DNA of 64,000 bases from Isoetes taiwanensis (Eukaryota; Streptophyta; Lycopodiopsida; Isoetales; Isoetaceae), in the NCBI GenBank assembly GCA_021234155.1, contig JAJEKV010000028.1, positions 6,207,637-6,271,636 on the forward strand. Reading direction: 5' to 3'. The notes under the pieces were generated by a model. The model was not told the DNA's origin. It saw only the letters and a list, made by a program, of their open reading frames with translations, and ran no database searches. Below, one piece after another: positions 43,534-54,593 of this stretch. Positions within the stretch are counted from its first letter, which is position 1. Each line of letters starts with the position of its first letter. The translations under genes and the position numbers were made by a program.

Positions 43534-44152
43534 GAATGGCATTTGTGCCAAGCTTGGTATGAGATTTTTACCCGAGTGCCAGCATTAGTATATTGTGAAG
43601 ACCCTCATGTCTTGTGCCCTTGTGTTGTGTTGCTTTTATTGAGTCCCTTTGGCTTCGTTTGTTTTGCTAGGTTGATTTATCTTTGCAAATTTGTTTCTCT
43701 ACCTCCACCAGTTTTCACTTGGAGTATGGCTTGGATTTATAGAGGGAAGTCAGTGGAGCATTGTGGCTCAAACAACATTAGCATTGTGGCTAATGTGTGG
43801 CTATTGTTGTGGCATTATGGCTTTAAAAAAAAATAAATAAATAAATAAATTTTGTGGCATTGTGGCTCATATTGTGTTGTAGTGGAACATTGTGGCTTGA
43901 GCAGCATTAGCATTATTGTTGTGTATGACAATGGAGATTGTGACTTCTTGACCTTTGTGCCAGTGCTTGGTTGTGATATTGGAGGCCCTCGTACCTAGTT
44001 CAGTTGGTTGTGAGTTTAGTGCCCTTGAGTTAGTGGATGGTTGGAGATATTGTGAGCCTTGAGTTGTGCAGCATTAGCATGGTGGCTAATGTGTGGCCTT
44101 TTGTGGCATGATGGCCTTGAGTTGAGCAGCATTAGTATGATGGCTAATGTGT
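43534..44152 (+). repeat. Single-copy parent of the segment imported into the 3.37-kb array
   Basis: Continuous with different sequence on both sides (CCTAGTTATGTT before, GGCTTTTTGTGTGG after), unlike the copies in the array. Its right half is made of ~60-base imperfect repeats around GCAGCATTAGCATGGTGGC and GGCTAATGTGTGGC, and this half is also part of the inverted repeat below. Confidence 0.8.
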
Positions 44153-44660
44153 GGCTTTTTGTGTGGCCTTGTGTGGCTATATTTGTGGCATTGTGGCTCT
44201 TGAGCTTGAGCATTGTGACTTTTGTTGTGGCCTAGTGCCTAGTTGGAGGCCTAGTGCCTGGTTGGGGCCGTTGTGCCTGGTTGAGGCATGTGTGCCTGGT
44301 TGAGGTTTTTGTGCCTGGTTGGAGGCCTTCGTGCCTGGATGGCCTTGGTGGCTTTTGGTTCGTCTTTCTTGTGTATGCAGGGTTTAGTGTGGCTGTTTGG
44401 AAGAGAGCTTTGGATTCGAAGCACAAGATGAAGATCTATGGAGAAGACAATTCAAACATTTTTCGCCTTTGGCAACTTCATTGCTGTAATGTATTTTCAC
44501 CCAATAAGGCTAGTCAGCATGAGGGTACAGGATCTATTATGTTTTTGGACCTAGCATTGGTTAGTGATCCCATTATTGTCAGGGTTTTTCCTCGAAAACC
44601 CGAAAGGGCGAGGTTTTTTAATCCCGGCCATAATGGTTTCACTAGCTTGCTATCAGTAGC
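44040..44660 (+). repeat. Left arm of ~0.6-kb inverted repeat
   Basis: Includes GTGCCTGGTTGGAGGC-type minisatellite (44222-44345), an open frame (44254-44682) and the block GTTTTTCCTCGAAAACCCG near 44584-44603. Reverse complement of about 44806-45425 at high identity. The ~145-base spacer holds two copies of GATGTACTCTATTGTTGTTT. Confidence 0.85.
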
Positions 44661-44805
44661 ATTTAGCCAGCATAGCATTTGATGTACTCTATTGTTGTTT
44701 TGATGTACTCTATTGTTGTTTAGTGGAGATGCCCAGATGTGGCTATGTACAGTATTGTTGTTTAGTGGAGATGCCCAGGTGTGGCTTATCTTTGCTGAAC
44801 AACAA

Positions 44806-45425
44806 TAATGCTGATAGCAAGCTAGTGAAACCATTATGGCCAGGATTAAAAAACCTCGCCCTTTCGGGTTTTCGAGGAAAAACCCTGACAATAATGGGAT
44901 CACTAACCAATGCTAGGTCCAAAAACACAACAGATCTTGTGCCCTCATGCTGACTAGCCTTATTGGGTGAAAATACATTACAGCAATGAAGTTGCCAAAG
45001 ACGAAACATGTTTGAATTGTCTTCTCCATAGATCTTCATCTTGTGCTTCGAATCCAAAGCTCTCTTCCACACAGCCACGCTAAACCCTGCAGACACAAGA
45101 AAGATGAACCAAAAGCCACCAAGGCCATCCAGGCACGAAGGCCTCCAACCAGGGACTAGGGCCTCCAACCAGGCACAAAAGCCTCAACCAGGCACACAAG
45201 CCTCAACCAGGCACAACGGCCCCAACCAGGCACTAGGCCTCCAACTAGGCACTAGGCCACAACAAAAGTCACAATGCTCAAGCTCAAGAGCCACAATGCC
45301 ACAATAATAGCCACACAAGGCCAAACAAAGAGCCACACATTAGCCATCATGCTAATGCTGCTCAACTCAAGGCCACCATGCCACAAAAGGCCACACATTA
45401 GCCACCATGCTAATGCTGCCAACTC
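44806..45425 (-). repeat. Right arm of ~0.6-kb inverted repeat
   Basis: Mirror of 44040-44660. The equivalent minus-strand frame (45168-44743) is also open and nearly identical in predicted protein (for example GEDNSN...FRLWQLHCC and VFPRKPERARFFNP). No domain is recognised. Confidence 0.85.
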
Positions 45426-45712
45426 AAGGCCACCATGCCACAAAGAGCCACACATTAGCCAACATGCTAATGCTGCCCGAGCCACAATGCTCCTCTACAG
45501 TCTGCACAACAGAGAAATCCAACAAGAGTACAGGATTAATGGAAAACAAATGTCGAGAAGGTTTGGAGGAAGAGCAGGCGAGAGAGAAAGCTAAGATCAA
45601 AAGAATGATAGAGATTAGAGAGCGTGAGGGCCTTACCACGACCATACCTTCAATAACGCATAACCACCAAGGTAAGGAACATATTAAAATGACGAGTAAA
45701 AGAGTAAGGTGT
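45426..45712 (+). repeat. Direct repeat A of pair with 50350-50640
   Basis: From ATGCTAATGCTGCCCGAGCC through GAAGGTTTGGAGGAAGAGC to AGAGTAAGGTGTGG this is nearly identical to 50388-50640, in the same orientation. A 112-codon frame (45407-45745) has a Glu/Arg-rich middle but is not recognisable. Confidence 0.8.
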
Positions 45713-46010
45713 GGGGTGGGGTGGGCGGGTGGGCAAGTAGGCTAAAGGGAGAGTCGGCAAAAGGAGAACACAGATGAGCTGATGGAGATGAAAAGGGAAG
45801 AAAGGGCATATGAAGGAGAGGCATCGTAACTACCAAGTGAGCCTAACTAACTATTGGCAATGGTTTCGAGAATTACACTTATCTTCTTATCGTGATAGGA
45901 AGATAAGTTCAATTCTCAAAACCAGCAAGCAACTCACAAGGAGAGAGAAAACTGAAAGAAAAGCCCCATCTGGGTGTCTCCACTAAATAATACAACGTAC
46001 AACAATGCTG
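45713..46010 (-). repeat. RepA copy, - orientation, with G-rich end
   Basis: Begins GGGGTGGGGTGGGCGGGTGGG (45713-45733), then AGATGAGCTGATGGAGATG, the hairpin (45869-45917) and CCCCATCTGGGTGTCTCC. Nearly identical to 49438-49720 after the G-run. Confidence 0.85.
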
Positions 46011-49000
46011 AAAAACAGAGGCAGAAAGTCTAGGGGCTTAGGGGTTGAAGAGCTCTAACCCACGGCAGGAGATACTAGTAATTGTTGAAAAGGAAAACCA
46101 TTGTTGCAAGGCTGGAAAAGCATAATTCTAACAGGAATATTGAAGACAAATGCCGTACTTGACAACACCTCATCATAGTAGTGGTAAAGGCTACATAATC
46201 ACCAGATCTAAGAATGAGGCCAAGCAAGCCAATAGCCCTTCCATATATATCAACAAGTCTACAAAGGCACCAAAGCTAGTAAACGGATCTCCAATTCAAG
46301 CAACTCATCGTCACCATCCATGGTATTCCCAGAGAATCCCAAATTATCAGTCAGGCTTTTGTATTCAGCTAGGGACCAAACAGGCAATAACACCTCAATA
46401 CCTCATCAAATCCGATGGTATCATAGCTATGGACATCTCTACAAATCAAATAACTCATTATCACGATGCATGGCATTCCAAAAGCATCCTAAATTCCTGA
46501 ACAAAATGTCTACAAATAGCAGGGAAGGTCTATGTATTGAATATCTCAAATTGCAAAGCAAATGCGAGAAAGGGGTAATGTGGGAGGACATAAACATATA
46601 TCGACTTTCTGAAAAACCTAGCCAGACTGCTTATGCATCCACAAAATGCCCAAGTCTTGTGCATAAAACAGAGGAGGAAAGGAGTAAAAAAAAAAAAAAA
46701 AAAAAAAAAAGCTGTTTGAGCAAGATAACAACGGACTACATGGGAGAACAACGAGGTAGTAGTAATGGCGTCAAATAACATTATTACAATTTAATCAAAT
46801 GTTATGCATCAGAAGGCAGGTCTGAAAGGGAAGGTGTCAAGTAATCTCTATAATATCAGCAAATTCTGACAATCCCTCAAACAAGTCTTCATACTCAAAA
46901 CTTCTCACTACACAATTTTGAAGTAGTAGGGCAAGATGGGAGAGACAACATAGTAGAAACATGGAAGACTTAAATAATGGAATGGTCTATCACAATTTAA
47001 ATAGAATTTGAGGACATTGAAAGGATATGTCTAAAGGGGAGGTATCGAAGGCGTGTCCGGAAATAAGTATAATCCACGTAACATCCATATCACCAAACTC
47101 TCACAATGACAGAAACTATCCACAAAGTCTAGGCACTCAACCCCATCGAATGAAGCTTTTAGAGCCAATCATAACTTACAGGAACAGATCAAATTGGACT
47201 ATAGTTAAACCTTTTTATTTGTCAACCTAACAAGTCACACCGCTGTCTAAGCATGACTAAAATATGAACCAGCCATTTTCTTCCATTTCTCGAAGGTGAA
47301 ACTAGACGAAATGAGATGGCTTAATTGGACAAAGTATACTGTTAATCAAGCGAACTAGACTAAGCCACTATGTTCTTAAAGTCAAATGCAGATACCTACC
47401 CTTCTGTGAGGCCATGGTAAAAGGAATGATAATCGGTCAATGGTAGGATTAACAAATGCAAAGAGATAAAATTCGATATAAGTGAACCATACAATACTAA
47501 TCTCCATCATACAAAGCTAGAACTTCCACTCTAACAAGATCAATAATTGTGCTACAAATTGGAAAAGAAAAAAGGAGATTCTATTCTAAGGCAAGTGCAC
47601 ATTTGTTGAAGAGCAGATTGGTTAATATCCAATATGACAATGCATACGATATTGATTTTACCAAAGTAAGCAACAAACATGACAAGCTTCCAGCAAACAA
47701 ACGATTCAACACAAATTCCATTACTTGTCCAGTACAATGAAGGTTACTACTCCATACAAGGCTATAATATCCAACACAAACTCCTCCACCACTTCAGAGA
47801 TTAAGTCCTTGCACACTATTGATTAGAAGATTACTAGAACCATAATGGCAACAAGATTGCTTAGATGATCTCATCTATCCCAACCCTGACGCATGCCACA
47901 GCCGAGCAACAAGGAATACCATGGCAGAGGCAAAGTACACCTACCAAAGAAACGTAATGAAATTATTATAGAGAAGGAAAAGGGGACAATTTGCTTATCT
48001 GAATACTGCCTCCAGAACTTGCCGTTAATTCTACTCAGCACATAAAGCATAAGACTCTTGAGGAACACCTCCAATACTTTCAGGAACTAGATGCTGGAGT
48101 ACTCGTGAAAAGCTGGTATCCAAATCTGCTGCTGCTGCGTGCATTGGCGTTGCCACTTATGCCACATACATTGTAATCCCTGTCAAAAACTTGTCCAGAA
48201 TGGAGAAACGGCTTGAAAACCAGGCCTGTTCTTGGTAATCCTGTATATACTTGTTGATCCTGCTATAGACGAAACATTAAGATGTTCATGCATTAAATTG
48301 GACAACTTATGCAGCCTTTCTTCAAGACAAATTCCTGTAAATGCCTGAAAGGAAACTGAAAGTCAACTCATTCTACAAATCCAAAAGACCCACTGTCACC
48401 GTTGCTCAACTCGCATAACATATGGCTTCTTCCATTAACCCTTCTTGCATTTAACAGCCTCTAGCGAGGAATCGTTGAAGAAAAAACATGGTTAAACTGG
48501 CCCTTGAAAGCTTAGGAAGGAGAAACGCAGGGCAGAACTTTGGAAACCATGATCTGCGTAACCCGAACTGGGAAATTCATCGAAATGCAAGGGATTTCCA
48601 CCGCAGGTAAAAAGTAAATAGATTAATTATTACAGTGAAAAGAAAAAAGGGCAAGCCAGCATGCTTATCTGGAGTGTCCACCAAGACTCTGTTTGGTGCT
48701 TTAAATAAAATCGTTCTGCCGAAAAACATCATCGAACTTGAACACCATCGATCTTGAAACAACTCTACAATTATTGATTCTCAACCTGAAGCATCGCAAA
48801 CTCTAAGCATGACGATCACTTGAAACAACTCTATTAAGGATTGGTTCTCAGCTTCAATGAATCTTGGATGGGCAACGGAATAAAATGCCCCAGACAAATG
48901 GGCTTGCAGCAGACGAACTCTGAAACGAATAGCCAAGTCTTCAAAGAAGGTCGATAGCAAAATGGAATGGAAAAAACACCGATGAATCAACCACTTCGCT

Positions 49001-49437
49001 AAGTAGGGAAATTCACAACAAAAGCTCCAAAACCGCATAATAATCTCGAACAGATGGCTCTGCAGATGGAAACAAGCTTTGCGCAGCAAGATCTTGCACA
49101 AAAAATAGGGCAGAATAGCTCTACAATGAAGTACCACGATCTGGCTGCAACCCATGGAAATTCCGCTAAAACACCTCGGAACTGGTTTACACATGAGCCA
49201 AAAATTCGAAATGGTTGTGGCAAAAGAAAACCCTAAATCAAATGGAACCTCTTAAGTCTGAAATGCAGTCAGAACAAGCAAAAAAGAGAACTTCTTAAGC
49301 CTATGATGCAGTCGGAATAAGCAACGGCACGGGAGAACATTGAGGAATGAAAATCGTTCTCTCCGAAAATTAGATAAAACCCAGAAGCACGGATTTCCAA
49401 AGAAACTTATAAGGCTTGAAAGAAGCTACGGACGACA
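46011..49437. other. Anonymous AT-rich intergenic sequence
   Basis: About 3.4 kb with only short frames (longest 152 codons at 46320-46778, low complexity). An A24-25 run at 46686-46710 is the only simple repeat of note. I see no gene, RNA or mobile-element end in it. The 47.9-49.3 kb part has minus-strand frames (for example 49194-48781) without recognisable content. Confidence 0.45.
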
Positions 49438-49850
49438 GGGCAAGTAGGCTAAAGGGAGAGTCGACAAAAGGAGAACACAGATGAGCTGATGGAGATGAAA
49501 AGGGAAGAAAGGGCATATGAAGGAGAGGCATCGTAACTACCAAGTGAGCCTAACTAACTATTGGCAATGGTTTCGAGAATTACACTTATCTTCTTATCGT
49601 GATAACAAGATAAGTTCAATTCTCAAAACCAGCAAGCAACTCACAAGGAGAGAGAAAACTGAAAGAAAAGCCCCATCTAAGAAAAGCCCCATCTGGGTGT
49701 CTCCACTAAACAACACAATATACAATATACTAGACAACACAATATACAATATGCTAAGCCCCATCTGGGTGTCTCTACTAAACAACACAATATACAATAT
49801 GCTCGTCAATGTACACAACATATTAATGCATTGAAAGTGTAGACCATTAT
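49438..49850 (-). repeat. RepA copy, - orientation, with internal repeats
   Basis: Matches 45731-45995 nearly base for base, without the G-rich end. Afterwards AGCCCCATCTGGGTGTCTC and ACAACACAATATACAATATG are repeated two to three times up to about 49820. Confidence 0.8.
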
Positions 49851-49854
49851 AGTC

Positions 49855-49920
49855 GGGATTAAAAAACCTCGCCCTTTCGGGTTTTCGAGGAAAAACCCTG
49901 ACGATAATAGTAACACTAAT
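49855..49920 (-). repeat. Third copy of the CCTCGCCC...CGAGG block
   Basis: AAAAAACCTCGCCCTTTCGG and the following bases match the inner part of both inverted-repeat arms (44584-44625 and 44850-44890). Confidence 0.8.
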
Positions 49921-50349
49921 CAATGATAGGCTAAAAACATAATTGAGTATAAGATGGCTTGAACAAAGCTGAAAATCCAGATTCTCTAATCTCCAGCTTG
50001 ATAAAAGGGCTTGCAACCACAAATCACGAAAAATATAGCAGACGCTCCCAATCTATCAACCTGCACATTAGAGTGAGAGCTACAAACATGCAATGACATG
50101 CCAAGCATAGAGCTCACAATATCTCCAACCATCTACTAACTCAAAGGCAGTAATCCCACAACCAACTGTACTAGGCACGGGGGCCTCCAATATCACAACC
50201 AAGGCCTGGCACACATGTCAAGATCTCACAAACACCACTGGCACACACAACAAAATAGCCACACATTAGCCACAATGCTAATGCTGCCCAAACCAAAGCC
50301 ACCATGCCACAAAGAGCCACACATTAGCCATCATGCTAATGCTGCCCAA
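49921..50349. other. Degenerate continuation of the 44-45 kb repeat family
   Basis: Contains CTCACAATATCTCCAACCATC, ACATTAGCCACAATGCTAATGCTGCCC and related phrases seen in minus orientation at 45.2-45.4 kb, but diverged and rearranged. No gene. Confidence 0.55.
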
Positions 50350-50640
50350 CTCAAAGCCACGATGCCACAAAGAGCCACACATTAGCCATCATGCTAATGC
50401 TGCCCGAGCCACAATGCTCCTCTACAGTCTGCACAATAGAGAAATCCAACAAGAGTACAGGATTGATGGAAAACAAATGTCGAGAAGGTTTGGAGGAAGA
50501 GCAGGCGAGAGTGAAAGCTGAGATCAAAAGAATGATAGAGATCAGAGAGCATGAGGGCCTTACCATGACCATACCTTCAACAAACGCATAACCACCAAGG
50601 TAAGGAACATATTAAAATGACGAGTAAAAGAGTAAGGTGT
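50350..50640 (+). repeat. Direct repeat B of pair with 45426-45712
   Basis: See 45426-45712. The two differ at scattered single bases (for example ATTGATGG against ATTAATGG). Confidence 0.8.
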
Positions 50641-50797
50641 GGGGTGGGCGGGTGGGGGTACAGGGTCGAGAAAGCAAGGAGACGTAATGCAGATGTGCTG
50701 ATGAAGAAGAAGAGGAAAGAAGGGGGTTATAAGAAGGAAAAGTCGTAACTACCTGGGCAAACTAACTGTAATGGTTGGTTTCGACAATTACACTTAT
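50641..50797 (-). repeat. RepA copy truncated at the hairpin
   Basis: Begins GGGGTGGGCGGGTGGGGG and ends CAATTACACTTAT, exactly inside the first arm of the RepA hairpin, followed at once by the next copy's G-rich start. Confidence 0.75.
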
Positions 50798-50800
50798 GGT

Positions 50801-50972
50801 AGGGGCGGGTGGGTGGGAAGGTAGCTTGAAGAAAGAACCGACAAGTGGAGAAACACAGAGATGAGCTGATGGAGATGAAAAGGAAGAAATGGCGTATATA
50901 TGCGAGAAAAATCTAACTACCAAGGGAGTCTAACTAACTAAAGGTAGCAATGGTTTCGAGAATTACATTTAT
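50801..50972 (-). repeat. Second RepA copy truncated at the hairpin
   Basis: Begins AGGGGCGGGTGGGTGGG and ends GAATTACATTTAT at the same hairpin position as the previous copy. Confidence 0.75.
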
Positions 50973-50984
50973 AGTTTCTAGATT

Positions 50985-51125
50985 TAATATGCTTCACATA
51001 AGAGAAGATGGCTATATGAATATACTGCTTGAATGCCTAGGCTATGAACAAGTTTAAAGTTATACATTATACAATTGTAACATGTTTGCTATATCAACAT
51101 GCCTTCTTGCCACATTATGGCATGT
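50985..51125 (+). repeat. Dispersed repeat shared with 14155-14305
   Basis: Same order of phrases as at 14155 (see that entry). Confidence 0.7.
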
Positions 51126-51238
51126 TTTAATATAGAACAATTTCATTCGGACATCTATGATGTACTAATTTCCAATACTAAACCCATCAGTTCTAAGATC
51201 CCTACAAAATCAATGATGGTCTGCGTCTTATGTATCAT

Positions 51239-51305
51239 AATCGTGATCTAGTGGTTAGACCTTGAGGTTAGGATGTTCTCTTCAGGGTTCAAACTCCGTT
51301 GATTA
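51239..51305 (+). repeat. tRNA-like sequence, SINE head candidate
   Basis: An A-box-like TGATCTAGTGG (51243-51253) and a B-box-like GGGTTCAAACTCC (51285-51297) are about 40 bases apart, as in tRNA genes. The acceptor and T stems do not pair well, so it is not a functional tRNA. A tRNA-derived SINE or a decayed tRNA is most likely. No poly-A tail is obvious. Confidence 0.4.
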
Positions 51306-51801
51306 GCTATAGACTACAATACACAATCCATTAAAGATGCAAGGTCAAGGATCATAATCAATCTAACAATTGCAAACCTCATGCATCTTGAGGTGATTGA
51401 AGACTCCAAAAAATTCGACCTTGCCATTTTTATGTAAATCGCTCCTTTAAACCACTTTTAGAATTTAGAGCTAGTATGCCAAAAAACGATGCCCTACAAC
51501 TATCACCAGAGGCATGCATCAGGATTTGAAGCTCTAGTTATAGCAGACTCGAATTTTCTTTAGGATATGAAGCGGATAACCTAATCAAGGAGAAGGAAAC
51601 TTCAAACCCCAATATCAATTCATACACAAAGGTTTCCCTTTTAAGGATAAAAATCATACTTGTATTGTGGCGATTAGGTCCAGATCGTGGGAGCAAGAGT
51701 TGTCCTTGCAGTACCGATTTCGACCTCTGATGCTGCTTAAAAGCTACCATTCAGATCAAAAGCAAATTGAAAGGTGATTTCAAGCATGTTTGAAGAGACG
51801 A
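51306..51801. other. Anonymous sequence left of the 51.8-kb LTR
   Basis: Nothing recognised. Confidence 0.45.
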
Positions 51802-53527
51802 TGTGACGTCCCCTACTCGCATACGGTGCACTCACCGTATACAAACAGGAGTTCTTCCCCCATACCAGCTCCATGCCGATCTGGGGCCCTTCACATAACA
51901 CCGCGAACCGCGTGGCCGGGTTCAGTGGGGAAGAGTGAAAGGGTCATTGTACCCGCCTCCCTCGGGGCCTACCTAGTCTGCGGGGCGTAAACATACATGT
52001 CGGTTATATATTATAAGAGCAACACATATACCCACCCTTCCGGGTGGCACATCACATCTGCAAAAGACAATGATCAGCACAATGCATAGAGGAAATCCTA
52101 CCCAAGGCTCCCACCGCGGGGGATGGACCGACAAGCTTGGGTCTCCGTGAGGTCATTGCGCATGTAATTCATGGCAATGGATTTGGGCGGCATAAGAACA
52201 TGGCATTGGGTTGTCCACTCCATCCGCCCCTCACATTGCACACTTTGCGCAGTAGGTGAAAAGTGTTGGGACTGGATCAGAAGCCAGCCGGATGCATAGC
52301 CAAGGGGCTATATCCCGGGTTGCATCTCCCGGTTCCGATGGGGCGGTGTAGGGATCACTCCCTCCGAGAGATCTCCATGTGACTCAAGGTGACTAGAGGG
52401 CCACCGCCCAGATTTCGACTTGAACTCAATGGAAGGTCATATTCACCACCTCACGGTGTCGAGCCCATGCCTTGCCCACACGCGCAGCAAAGCCATTAGA
52501 CCTAGTCACAATGATCCCCTGGTAGCACTAACACACCATAGGGATCGCTCAAGAGTCGAACACCTAACCTCCTTATAAGCCGGTCCGGCCCTTCACCCAC
52601 AACCCGGGTGTGGCTCTTGTGCACAGGCCGCATCTATAGTGTGTGCTAGAGAGGCTAATCTAGGAGCATCTACTACCAAGCTTTTAGGTCTCTACCCCCT
52701 TCCCAATACAAGGAGTTCACAGAGATACATCATCCATATACATCATAGAAGAACTAAAGAACAAGATCTAATCTATATCATAGAGTTAGGTTCTTTAGTT
52801 AGAATCTGCTATCTAGAGTTCTAGAGGGTTGCTATGGGCAATTTAAGAGGCTAAACCCACTTGATTCGATGGTCAAAATGGGGTTTAGACTACTAAATTG
52901 CCTAAATACCCCATCCTTGAGTTCCTCCTCCTCGACTGAACTTCGACCATCCCTGCTGAAATGCTCGAATCAAGGAAAACTAATGATGCAGCTTCTCTCG
53001 GGGCCAGTTCGGGGAGGCGGTTTTGGCTCTTGAGGCACCAAAACAGAGCTCTAAAACCCTAGAAACGAAAAATGGGCAAGTTAGGGTTCTCCTACTTAAA
53101 TAGACAAGGGGTGGCTAGGGTTTCCAATTATCCCCTTTAGGCATGTGGGATAATTGGGAAAAGGGCCCACTTGCCTTTAAGGGCTAGGTGGCCAAATGTG
53201 CCCACATGGAAATGTGTGCACCCAAATGTGCTCACATGGAAATGTGTGCACATTAATGAATGTGTACATTGGAAAATGTGCACATTAATTGCACCAATGG
53301 GTATGGCCATCTTGGCATCAAGTGGCCACATGGAAATGAGTGCCCACATTAATGTGTACATTGGAAAATGTGCACATTAATACTAAAGCACATTCTTAGC
53401 AAGTTGCCCCCAGGGGCTACCCACTTGGCTACACGTTGGCGCATAATGCCGGGGTGGCGGTAATGCGGCGTGGCGGGCAAAGATACAATATACGCCCCGG
53501 AGCGTATATCGTGGCCGGAACGTCACA
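51802..53527 (-). repeat. Long LTR (1.73 kb), minus orientation
   Basis: Ends are TGTGACGT and ACGTCACA, inverted over 8 bases. A polypurine tract follows on the right (minus strand AAGGTGGGGAGAA), which makes this the 3' LTR of a minus-strand element with its interior to the right. The five bases on either side (GACGA and TTCTC) do not match, which argues against a solo LTR. The second LTR is not in the window. Confidence 0.75.
53170..53390. repeat. Minisatellite inside the LTR
   Basis: CACATGGAAATGTGTGCAC and TGTACATTGGAAAATGTGC phrases recur about six times at 25-60-base spacing. Confidence 0.8.
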
Positions 53528-53582
53528 TTCTCCCCACCTTGAAATGATGCTGTCCGCAGCATCGTGGTTCTCCCCACCTTGG
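53528..53582 (-). promoter_or_regulatory. Duplicated polypurine tract
   Basis: The minus-strand tract AAGGTGGGGAGAA occurs at 53528-53540 and again at 53569-53581, around a small hairpin GATGCTG-TCCG-CAGCATC (53546-53563). Confidence 0.7.
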
Positions 53583-53639
53583 AATCTTCCTAACCTGCAA
53601 TCAACCTGATGCATACGATATACTACTATAATACTTACA

Positions 53640-54140
53640 CATTTATTACGATTACCTTAAGATAATATTTTTAAATCATTATTACGCCATTACATTATCA
53701 AATAAGTTGTCAATTAAAGAACTTCTACTAAAATAAGGTACTTATTAGTTTCTATTATCACAACATTTAGTTTATCACAATTTAACACTTTCATATACAA
53801 TTATTATTTAAGGTACTCTTCATTCCTTGCAACACATTCCAACAAAATTTGTGTTGCGTGTCTTTCGCACCTTAAAATCCTGCATTAATTTTACAATATC
53901 TATAATTACATACTTACTATCTTAATTATTAGAATTACTCTAAGGTAATGTTTAAGACATTACTATTTCGTTATCCTATTAACTTATCACATCATAACTT
54001 AATCCACGCAAGGTAATTATTAACCTTACTTAATACAACATTTAAGTTTATCAAAGTTTATCAATTTCATACAAATTTTACACTTCTAAGGTACTCTTCA
54101 TCCCTTGCAACACATTATAACAAAATTTGTGTTGCAAGCC
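53640..54140. repeat. Diverged tandem duplication (~0.27 kb unit)
   Basis: AAGGTACTCTTCATTCCTTG...CAAAATTTGTGTTGC at 53810-53862 returns at 54090-54143, and the preceding AT-rich text also aligns (TTACGATTACCTTAAGATAA with ATTACTCTAAGGTAATG). Confidence 0.7.
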
Positions 54141-54593
54141 TTCTCAGAGTTCGACCTCCTTGCCCTCCCAGAGCTCTATTGGCCTCGCAGTCGACACTAC
54201 CTATTATTAATTATTAATAAAATTTTTGGTTATATGGTGACCACCCCACCTATCTACATGGATGCATGGCTAATCTCCCACATTAGGAAGAGGGTGGATC
54301 TTCCATTATGGCGTGGAGAGACAGCGCCTATATGCCTATATGCCGCTCATGCCTACACCTCTAGTTGCCGGGCTGGTGGAGGATATCCTTCCCCGTGGGG
54401 GCGTGGAAGGATAGATTCCTCCTATCAAAGCATATATGGGGCTAAAGGTGCCTTTCCTATCAATGCATTCCTTAATGACCTCCTTTCTCTCGAGGTCGTC
54501 TACTTCCGTGGGGACGGTAGACTTTCTAATCTACCTTCCACTTTCGTCCAGGTGAAACGCGGTCATGCCTACATTGACATTACACCACCCTAG
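54105..54593 (+). CDS. Unrecognised 162-codon open frame
   Basis: Runs from ATG 54105 to TAG 54591-54593 through sequence of more balanced base use than its AT-rich surroundings. The predicted protein has aromatic and Arg-rich parts (for example YMDAWLISHIRKRVDLPLW) but no domain that I know. The first 30 codons overlap the tandem repeat, so the start is doubtful. It may be a captured fragment or a chance frame. Confidence 0.25.
   Translation: MQHIITKFVLQAFSEFDLLALPELYWPRSRHYLLLIINKIFGYMVTTPPIYMDAWLISHIRKRVDLPLWRGETAPICLYAAHAYTSSCRAGGGYPSPWGRGRIDSSYQSIYGAKGAFPINAFLNDLLSLEVVYFRGDGRLSNLPSTFVQVKRGHAYIDITPP

Noticed and set aside
43372-43836. 154-codon frame resembling the 141-codon frame at 8365-8790
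   Set aside because: The shared part is just the duplicated 0.62-kb segment; the N-terminal parts differ and no domain is visible.
46686-46710. Poly-A run as the tail of a processed pseudogene or LINE
   Set aside because: No coding relic or target duplication before or after it.
48781-49223. Minus-strand frames at 48.8-49.2 kb as exons of a host gene
   Set aside because: Two different frames overlap, with Cys/Phe-rich composition typical of T-rich non-coding DNA; no splice pattern or domain supports them.
51802-53527. Solo LTR
   Set aside because: No matching target duplication on the two sides, and a polypurine tract follows directly, so interior sequence is present.
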